Shown piece after piece: positions 7,016 through 12,080 of a stretch of 12,080 nt of DNA. Location of the stretch: the NCBI GenBank assembly GCA_020049615.1, contig JAIFKN010000180.1, forward strand, positions 1 to 12,080. Reading direction: 5' to 3'. The notes under the pieces were generated by a model that searched no databases, was not told where the DNA came from, and worked only from the letters and a program-made list of their open reading frames with translations. This stretch comes from a bacterium (GTDB lineage Bacteria; Planctomycetota; UBA11346). How positions within the stretch are numbered: position 1 is the first letter of the stretch; each line of letters begins with the position of its first letter. Position numbers and translations under genes: made by a program.

Positions 7016-8053
7016 CTACATCCGCCAACGCCACCACCACCAGGCCACCGGTGCCAGCGCGCACAGGCAGCCAATGCCGACCGCGATCCCGGGATGTCCG
7101 GGCGTGGTGTCGGCCGCCATACCGGCCACCGCCAGCAGCCCGATCGGCACCAGCGCCGCAGCTACGGACTCGACGACCGCCACGGCGACGCGATCGCGGT
7201 TGCGGAAGCTGACGAAGATGGACAGGGCCGCCATCGCAGCCAGTAGCGGCGAGATCAGCCGCGTCGCCCGGGCCCACATCGTCGCCACGTCGGCGCGCTC
7301 GCCGCGCGTCAGCAGTTCGGCGCTGGTCATGGTGAAGCGCGGCAGCAGGCGGCGGTAGAGTTCGTCCGGCGGAAGATCGAGGACGATCTCGCGCGGAAGC
7401 GCGCCGGCTGGCAGACGCTCCAACCGCTGCGCGCCGCCAGTGACATGCAGGGCGACGCTGCCGGCTGGGGCCACCCAGGAGGAACCGTCCCATACGACCC
7501 GATCGGCAAGCATCATGGTCTCGCCGGCGGCGGCGACGACGCGCTTGAGTTCGGGACTCGGCACGCCGACCAGCGTGGCGCCACCGGCGAACCAGGTCGT
7601 GCCCTCTCCGGTGCGCCAGACGCGCCCCTCACGGCTCTGTCCTTCGAGCAGATCCTGCAGGGCGAGGGCGCGGGCGGTCGCCGGTGGCGTGGCCAGGTCG
7701 GCGATCGCGAGATCGACGAGGCCGATGGCCAGGCAGCCGAACAGCAACGCGCGGGTCGCACGACGCAGGGTGATGCCGGCCGACCCCAGGGCGGTGAACT
7801 CGCCCCGGCGCAGCATCGGCGCCACCGTCGCCAGCACCGACACCACCGCCGACACCGGCAGGGCGAAGTTGAGCAGGCCCGGCAGGCGGCAGGCGAAGAG
7901 CTCGACCTTGGTCCACGGGCTGGGCGACGCCCGGGTCAGCAGGTGGAAGCCAAGCAGGATGTCGAGGACCACGAACACCACCACCGTGGCGGCGGTGACC
8001 AGGGCGGCGTTGCGCAGGAACTGCGCCAGCAGATGGCGGTCGAGGGTGGACAT
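7016..8053 (-). CDS. lptG: LptF/LptG-family LPS export permease (LptG-like)
   Basis: A 345-aa inner-membrane permease of the YjgP/YjgQ family. In LptB2FG such proteins extract LPS from the inner membrane and feed it to the periplasmic bridge. Predicted helices lie near 14-39, 56-80, 101-120, 265-283, 288-313 and 321-341. The large periplasmic domain sits between helices 3 and 4 (about 121-260), as in the family. The RRGEFTALGSAGI stretch (82-94) after helix 2 is the cytoplasmic coupling segment expected to contact LptB. The ATG at 8053 shares its A with the TGA of the upstream permease (TGATG), so translation is coupled. The extreme C-terminus is odd: four consecutive Trp (338-341), then RWRM. 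No lptB ATPase gene is in the window. The F versus G assignment rests on gene order and is less certain than the family. Confidence 0.85.
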   Translation of the reverse strand: MSTLDRHLLAQFLRNAALVTAATVVVFVVLDILLGFHLLTRASPSPWTKVELFACRLPGLLNFALPVSAVVSVLATVAPMLRRGEFTALGSAGITLRRATRALLFGCLAIGLVDLAIADLATPPATARALALQDLLEGQSREGRVWRTGEGTTWFAGGATLVGVPSPELKRVVAAAGETMMLADRVVWDGSSWVAPAGSVALHVTGGAQRLERLPAGALPREIVLDLPPDELYRRLLPRFTMTSAELLTRGERADVATMWARATRLISPLLAAMAALSIFVSFRNRDRVAVAVVESVAAALVPIGLLAVAGMAADTTPGHPGIAVGIGCLCALAPVAWWWWRWRM

Positions 8054-9144
8054 CAGCGATGCCGCCAGAGCAGCCAGGCCCCAAGCGCGCCGAGCAGGAT
8101 CGGAGGAGGCCACACCCACACCGCCGCATCGATGGTCAGGCGCTCGCCGACCTCCTTGGCCAGGATCATGGCCGGGAACAGGGTCGCCACGACCGTGACC
8201 ACGCCGAGACAGACCGCGAGCATGCGGTTGCCGCGTCCAACCGAGAGGCCGAGGCCGCAGGCGAAGGCCCAGAACGCGATCACGGCCACCGGCAGCATCA
8301 ACCGCGTATGCCAGGCCCGTTCGTAATTGCGCATGGCGCGGCGCTCGCGCGCAGTGCGCTCCGGGGCTGTACGGATCCGGCTCAGCAGCTCGCCGGTGGA
8401 CAGCGCGTCGGCCTTGTCCTGCAGCTTGACCCCATCGCCGGGCAGGCGCGTCGACATGCTCGGAATCACCGCGGTGGCTACCCGTCCGGCGGTGCCGCCC
8501 TCCGCCATGATGGCGAAGGCGCGGTCGAGCTGGAGCCCCAGCACCACCGGCTCGTCCTCGGCCCCCGGATCCACGACCCAGCGCGCGGTGGGCGCGAACA
8601 GGGCGGCCAACCCGCCATCCTCGCCGACCTGCACCCCGAAGACGCCGATCAGGCGGTCCTCCTCGACCGCGTTGGCGGCGAGGATGCCGTTGGGATCCTG
8701 ACGGATCGGCTTGCGCCGCTCGACCTGGGCGGCGATGGCCTGGCTGAGCAGTTCCTTGCGCCCGGACATCAGGTTGGCGGCCATCCGCGGCAGCCAGAGG
8801 TGGGCGGCGGCGCCCAGCAGCACGGCCAGGCCGATGGCCAGCGGCAGGGTAGCGCGGGCCACCTGCCAGGTGCCGACCCCGGCGGCCTGCAGCGCGGTCA
8901 GCTCGCCATCCTCGCGCATGCGGCCGATGCAGGCGAGGAAGGCGGTGACCATGGCCAGCGGCAGGGCGAGCATGCCCAGGAGCACCGCTTGCTGCGGCAG
9001 GAAGGCGAGGACCGCCCCCAGCGGAGCCCCCTGCTTGATCAACGGCGCCGCCGCCCCGGCCAGGATCAGGCCGAGGAAGACCGCTGCGTAGAAGCCTGCC
9101 AGCAGCAGGACCTCGCGCAGGACCGTCCGGGGGAGGACGCGCAT
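8053..9144 (-). CDS. lptF: LptF/LptG-family LPS export permease (LptF-like)
   Basis: A 363-aa permease, the first gene of the pair. Predicted helices lie near 12-33, 47-72, 98-117, 281-300, 306-327 and 338-360, with a periplasmic domain in about 120-270. The MREDGELTALQAAGVG segment (76-91) is the conserved cytoplasmic coupling loop, equivalent to RRGEFTALGSAGI in its partner. With the partner and an LptB ATPase encoded elsewhere, it should power LPS transport to the outer membrane. The start is ATG 9144 (MRVLPRTVLREVLLL), which puts helix 1 at the usual distance; a longer frame to 9411 runs into the divergent pilT region and is not family-like. No Shine-Dalgarno is visible; a small dyad sits where it should be. 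Diverges from pilT. Confidence 0.86.
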   Translation of the reverse strand: MRVLPRTVLREVLLLAGFYAAVFLGLILAGAAAPLIKQGAPLGAVLAFLPQQAVLLGMLALPLAMVTAFLACIGRMREDGELTALQAAGVGTWQVARATLPLAIGLAVLLGAAAHLWLPRMAANLMSGRKELLSQAIAAQVERRKPIRQDPNGILAANAVEEDRLIGVFGVQVGEDGGLAALFAPTARWVVDPGAEDEPVVLGLQLDRAFAIMAEGGTAGRVATAVIPSMSTRLPGDGVKLQDKADALSTGELLSRIRTAPERTARERRAMRNYERAWHTRLMLPVAVIAFWAFACGLGLSVGRGNRMLAVCLGVVTVVATLFPAMILAKEVGERLTIDAAVWVWPPPILLGALGAWLLWRHR

Positions 9145-9150
9145 GGGCAG

Positions 9151-9163
9151 GACGGTAGCCGTC
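9151..9163 (-). promoter_or_regulatory. Dyad GACGG-TAG-CCGTC in the lptF leader
   Basis: A perfect 5-bp inverted repeat with a 3-base loop, ending 6 bases upstream of the lptF ATG on the minus strand. It covers the position where a Shine-Dalgarno would lie, and none is seen. It could be an operator or a leader hairpin, or chance in GC-rich DNA. Confidence 0.25.
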
Positions 9164-9230
9164 GGGGAGGCCTCGCCAACGCACCCGCCCGGCACGGCTG
9201 CGCGCCTACGAGCTTGCACCGCCCGCCCCC

Positions 9231-9251
9231 CCGCGCCAACATCGGGCGCGG
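9231..9251 (+). promoter_or_regulatory. Leader hairpin abutting the pilT ribosome-binding site
   Basis: CCGCGCC (9231-9237), a 7-base loop (9238-9244), and GGCGCGG (9245-9251) form a perfect 7-bp stem of only G-C pairs. The 3' arm includes the first two bases of the pilT Shine-Dalgarno (GGAGG, 9250-9254). A stable stem could partly hide the ribosome-binding site, giving a way to control pilT translation. No known regulator or riboswitch fold is recognised. Confidence 0.35.
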
Positions 9252-9254
9252 AGG
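9250..9254 (+). promoter_or_regulatory. Shine-Dalgarno GGAGG that sets the pilT start
   Basis: GGAGG lies eight bases before the ATG at 9263. It decides the start against the in-frame ATG at 9143, which would add 40 residues with no family resemblance, and against the out-of-frame ATG at 9255. Confidence 0.7.
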
Positions 9255-9262
9255 ATGGAACG

Positions 9263-10342
9263 ATGCTGACCATGGAGGAACTGCTGCGCACGATGGTCGA
9301 GCGGGGCGGCTCGGACCTGCACATCTCGGCCGGCTCGGCGCCGCGCATCCGCGTCGACGGCTCGCTCGCTGAACTGCCCGGCACCGAGGTGCTGGGACCG
9401 GAGCAGACCAAGAAACTGATCTATTCGGTGCTCGACAACCAGCAGATCGCGCGCTTCGAGCAGGAGATGGAGCTCGACATGAGCTTCGGCCTCCAGGGCG
9501 TCGGACGCTTCCGAGTCAACGTGTTCTTCCAGCGCGGCGCGGTCGGCACGGTGATGCGCACCATCCCCTATGAGATATTCAGCTTCGATCAGCTCGGCCT
9601 GCCGGTCGAGGTCTGCACCCGCCTGTGCCAGCTGAGCGCCGGCCTGGTGCTGGTCACCGGCGCCACGGGTTCAGGCAAGTCGACCTCGCTCGCCTCGATG
9701 ATCGACCTGATCAACCAGACCCGCCCGGACCACATCATCACCATCGAGGACCCGATCGAGTTCGTCCACCGCAACAAGATGTGCCTGGTCAACCAGCGCG
9801 AGGTCGGCACCGACACCCTCGGCTTCCACCAGTCGCTCAAGCGCGTCCTGCGCCAGGACCCGGACGTCGTGCTGATCGGCGAGATGCGCGACCGCGAAAC
9901 GGTCGAGGCCGGCCTGACCCTGGCCGAGACCGGCCACCTGACCTTCGCCACCCTGCACACCTCGTCGACGGTCGAGACGATCAACCGCATCATCGACGTC
10001 TTCCCGGCCAACCAGCAGAACCAGATCCGCACGCAGTTGTCCTTCGTCCTCGAAGGGGTCTTCTGCCAGCAGCTGCTGGCCAAGGCGACCGGCAAGGGCC
10101 GCGCCATGGCCGGCGAGATCATGATCCCGAACTCGGCCATCCGCGCCCTGATCCGCGACGACAAGTGCCACCAGATCCTGTCGCACATCCAGACCGGCGG
10201 CAAGGTCGGCATGAAGACGATGAACCAGAGCCTGTTCGAGCTCTACCGTGCGCACACCGTCACCTGGGACGAGGCCATGTCCCGGTCGCGCGATCCTGAG
10301 GACCTCAAGCGCATGGCCCAGCGCGACGGCGCGGGCATGTGA
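9263..10342 (+). CDS. pilT: Type IV pilus retraction ATPase PilT
   Basis: A 359-aa hexameric secretion-type ATPase that depolymerises the pilus at its inner-membrane base, powering twitching and surface sensing. The N-terminal PAS-like domain opens with GGSDLHISAG (15-24). Walker A is GATGSGKST (133-141, Lys139). The Asp box holds IEDPIEF (161-167). Walker B is DVVLIGEMRD with Glu207. The His box TGHLTFATLHT has His225 and His232. AIRALIRDDK (292-301) matches the C-terminal AIRNLIRE motif that separates PilT from the extension ATPases and is needed for retraction. Length is close to the usual 340-370 aa. The start has a good GGAGG. It leads a plus-strand block with the MshEN protein (7 bp downstream) and pilB, and diverges from lptF. 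Confidence 0.97.
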   Translation: MLTMEELLRTMVERGGSDLHISAGSAPRIRVDGSLAELPGTEVLGPEQTKKLIYSVLDNQQIARFEQEMELDMSFGLQGVGRFRVNVFFQRGAVGTVMRTIPYEIFSFDQLGLPVEVCTRLCQLSAGLVLVTGATGSGKSTSLASMIDLINQTRPDHIITIEDPIEFVHRNKMCLVNQREVGTDTLGFHQSLKRVLRQDPDVVLIGEMRDRETVEAGLTLAETGHLTFATLHTSSTVETINRIIDVFPANQQNQIRTQLSFVLEGVFCQQLLAKATGKGRAMAGEIMIPNSAIRALIRDDKCHQILSHIQTGGKVGMKTMNQSLFELYRAHTVTWDEAMSRSRDPEDLKRMAQRDGAGM

Positions 10343-10349
10343 GCCGGAC

Positions 10350-10793
10350 ATGGTAGCCCTCAACCGCCTGACCAAGAAGAAGCTCGGCGAGATCCTCGTC
10401 GAAATGAACCTGCTGACCCCGGAGCAGGTCCAGGACACGCTGCGCATGCAGCATCAGACCGGCCTGATGTTCGGCGAGACGCTGGTGCAGAACAAGCTGA
10501 TCACCGAGGAGAAGATCGTCGCCGTCCTGGTTGCGCAGTTCGGCATCCCGTTCATCAAGCCGAGCTACTACAAGATCCCCAAGGAACTGCTCGAGATCTT
10601 CGAGCCGCAGATGATGCGGAAGTTCCAGTTCGTGCCGATGGACTCGATCGGCAACGTCCTGGTCATCGCCATCGCCGGCCTGCTCTCCGAGGATGTGTTC
10701 AAGGAGATCGAGACCCAGACCGGCTGCAGCCTGCAGGTCTACCTGACCAAGATGTCTGAAATCGACACCGTCCTGAAGTCCCAGGGTCTATGA
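10350..10793 (+). CDS. Stand-alone MshEN/T2SSE_N domain protein, likely pilus motor regulator
   Basis: A 147-aa soluble protein that is a complete type II secretion ATPase N-terminal domain (T2SSE_N, PF05157 type) with no ATPase attached. The first 63 residues fit the double motif of c-di-GMP-binding MshEN domains in exact register: motif 1 at 11-34 (KLGEILV... to Gln34), a 5-residue spacer, and motif 2 at 40-63 (FGETLV... to Gln63). The Leu/Gly/Gln positions are mostly kept, but the leading Arg is Lys11 and Met40, and the inner Gly is Asn20 and Lys49, so nucleotide binding is plausible but unproven. Residues 64-147 form the alpha/beta remainder of the domain. The ATG at 10350 is 7 bp after the pilT stop and no strong Shine-Dalgarno is seen. 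Between pilT and pilB, it probably tunes one of the motors. Confidence 0.88.
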   Translation: MVALNRLTKKKLGEILVEMNLLTPEQVQDTLRMQHQTGLMFGETLVQNKLITEEKIVAVLVAQFGIPFIKPSYYKIPKELLEIFEPQMMRKFQFVPMDSIGNVLVIAIAGLLSEDVFKEIETQTGCSLQVYLTKMSEIDTVLKSQGL

Positions 10794-10817
10794 TGCCATA
10801 CGGACCCCGGACCCTGG
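10781..10817 (+). other. Possible stem-loop joining a gene end to the GGACCCC array
   Basis: CCAGGGTC (10781-10788), inside the last codons of the MshEN gene, is the exact reverse complement of GACCCTGG (10810-10817) in the heptad array. This gives an 8-bp stem with a 21-nt loop that contains the stop codon. It uses the single GGACCCT variant unit. It could attenuate transcription or protect the RNA between the MshEN and pilB genes. Confidence 0.3.
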
Positions 10818-10833
10818 ACCCCGGACCCCGGAC
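10802..10833 (+). repeat. Heptad repeat array, GGACCCC type
   Basis: Units GGACCCC, GGACCCT, GGACCCC, GGACCCC and a partial GGAC follow each other without interruption in the 47-bp gap between the MshEN gene and pilB. The array ends 7 bases before the pilB ATG and takes the place where a Shine-Dalgarno would be expected. The unit length matches the arrays at 3264-3395 but the unit sequence differs. Confidence 0.85.
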
Positions 10834-10840
10834 TTAACAC

Positions 10841-12080
10841 ATGGCAAACGTCACCGGCTACAACCGCAAGCTCGCCTCCCTCCTGCGCAAGGCGGGCGTG
10901 GTCGACGAGGCCTCGTTCACGCCCCTGGTCGAGAAGGCCAACAAGGAGAGCGCCCATCTCGCCAGTCTGGTCGTCGGCGAGAAGCTGCTCGACGAACTGA
11001 CCCTGATCGGCCTGGTTTCCGAAGACAGCGGCTGGCCACCGATCGACCTCGACAAGCTGAAGGTCGACCTCGACGAGTTGCGTTCGATGAACAAGGGCAA
11101 CGACCTGCTGAGCGAGGATGCCTGCAAGTTCAACGGCGTGCTGCCCATCGCCCTGGCCGGCGACCATGCGACCGTGGCCGTCATCAATCCCTACGACGTC
11201 GTCGCCCTCGACAACCTCAAGCTGCAGATCGGCCGGCAGATCATCCCGGTGGTCAGTTCCGAACGTGCCATCCTCAAGGCGATCGACCAAGCCTTCCACG
11301 CCCAGGACAAGGCCGTTGAGCAGATGATGGAAGACATGAAGGGGATCGACGACGACGTCGACCTCGACAAGAAGAAGCAGGAGGAGAGCAAGGACGACGC
11401 CGCGCTGGAGAGCGCCGGCGACGATGCGCCAGCAGTCAAGGCGGTGAAGTCGATCCTGTCGATGGCGATCAAGAAGGGCGCCTCCGACATCCACATCGAA
11501 CCCTACGAGAAGAAGGTGCGGGTCCGTCTGCGCATCGACGGCATCCTGATCGAGGTCCTGGACCTGCCCAAGAAGCTGGAGCGTTCGCTCTGCTCACGTG
11601 TCAAGATCATGACCGACACGATGAACATCGCCGAACGCGGCAAGCCGCAGGACGGACGCATCTCGGTCAGCATGGACGGCAAGAAATGCGACATCCGCGT
11701 CAACTCGCTGCCGCTGGTGTGGGGCGAGAAGATATGCATGCGCCTCCTGGCCAAGGGCAACCTCAAGGACATGAAGGAGCTGAATCTCGAACCACAGGTC
11801 TTCGACATCCTCTCGCGTGGTCTCAGCGCCCCGCAGGGCATGGTGCTGGTCACCGGACCGACCGGCTCGGGCAAGTCGACCACGCTCTACTCCTGCCTGA
11901 AGACGGTGATGACGCCTGAGGAGAACGTCAACACGGTGGAGGATCCGGTCGAATACGAGCTCGAAGGCATCAACCAGTGCCACGTCAATCCGAAGCGCGG
12001 CCTGACCTTCGCCAGCGCCCTGCGCGCCCTGCTGCGCCAGGACCCCGACACGGTGATGATCGGTGAGATCCGCGACCAGG
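10841..12080 (+). CDS. pilB: Type IV pilus extension ATPase PilB (5' part, cut by window end)
   Basis: The first 413 residues of a PilB/GspE-type ATPase that powers pilus assembly at the inner membrane. A full T2SSE_N domain occupies about 5-152, laid out like MshEN (motifs at 10-33 and 39-62 with a 5-residue spacer). Its key Arg, Gly and Gln are largely lost (Lys10, Ala12 and Ala33; His39, Ala41 and Asp62). A charged linker (about 155-197, Asp/Glu/Lys rich) follows, then the ATPase: ASDIHIEP (214-221), Walker A GPTGSGKST (339-347), Asp box VEDPVEY (366-372), and Walker B DTVMIGEIRD with Glu409. The family is about 560-570 aa, so roughly 150 residues, with the His box and zinc-binding Cys motif, lie beyond the edge. 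The ATG has no clear Shine-Dalgarno and sits 7 bases after a heptad array. PilB rather than GspE is inferred from linkage to pilT. Confidence 0.93.
   Translation, partial: MANVTGYNRKLASLLRKAGVVDEASFTPLVEKANKESAHLASLVVGEKLLDELTLIGLVSEDSGWPPIDLDKLKVDLDELRSMNKGNDLLSEDACKFNGVLPIALAGDHATVAVINPYDVVALDNLKLQIGRQIIPVVSSERAILKAIDQAFHAQDKAVEQMMEDMKGIDDDVDLDKKKQEESKDDAALESAGDDAPAVKAVKSILSMAIKKGASDIHIEPYEKKVRVRLRIDGILIEVLDLPKKLERSLCSRVKIMTDTMNIAERGKPQDGRISVSMDGKKCDIRVNSLPLVWGEKICMRLLAKGNLKDMKELNLEPQVFDILSRGLSAPQGMVLVTGPTGSGKSTTLYSCLKTVMTPEENVNTVEDPVEYELEGINQCHVNPKRGLTFASALRALLRQDPDTVMIGEIRDQ

Noticed and set aside
9167..9174. GAGGCCTC palindrome in the lptF/pilT divergent gap
   Set aside because: An 8-bp palindrome in GC-rich DNA is too likely by chance and has no supporting second copy.
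9143..9262. Upstream in-frame extension of PilT from ATG 9143
   Set aside because: The 40 extra residues are unlike PilT N-termini, and GGAGG lies eight bases before ATG 9263.
8059..9372. Plus-strand open frame of 437 codons opposite the Lpt permeases
   Set aside because: Antisense to two family members with clear helices and coupling loops; composition is His/Gln/Arg-rich and domain-free.

Overview
The window is about 12 kb of very GC-rich, densely coding bacterial DNA. No gap between genes exceeds about 140 bp. The paired LPS-export permeases (LptF/LptG type) and the type IV pilus motors indicate a diderm, LPS-bearing bacterium. The phylum cannot be fixed from sequence alone. A planctomycete or other PVC-type lineage, or a high-GC proteobacterium, are guesses only.

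Layout, left to right. On the minus strand, reading right to left from 2909, lie a family I inorganic pyrophosphatase with a basic C-terminal extension (ppa), an OmpR-type response regulator with a GTG start, and a HAMP/HisKA sensor kinase whose start overlaps the regulator stop. Diverging from ppa on the plus strand are a small exported protein (87 aa) and, after a 135-bp gap holding inverted 7-bp repeat arrays, two ABC exporter half-transporters with a 4-bp gene overlap. Their ATPase motifs are degenerate in a complementary way, so they almost certainly form one asymmetric heterodimer. Converging on them from the right, on the minus strand, are two six-helix LptF/LptG-type permeases joined by a TGATG overlap. 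Diverging from these, on the plus strand to the window end, is a type IV pilus motor block: pilT (retraction ATPase), a stand-alone MshEN/T2SSE_N protein of 147 aa, and the first 413 residues of pilB (extension ATPase), which is cut by the window edge.

How the genes work together. The two-component pair is a self-contained signalling unit; its signal and targets are not visible. PilT and PilB are the opposing motors of pilus retraction and extension. The small protein between them has the double 24-residue motif layout of the c-di-GMP-binding MshEN domain, closer to consensus than the equivalent domain at the N-terminus of PilB, so it may be a separate regulatory subunit.

The most unusual features are: (a) three arrays of 7-bp repeats in two intergenic gaps, two of them ending only a few bases before a start codon; (b) the split MshEN arrangement in the pilus block; (c) the asymmetric ABC pair; and (d) the extended pyrophosphatase. 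I see no tRNA, rRNA, CRISPR array, insertion sequence or phage gene.
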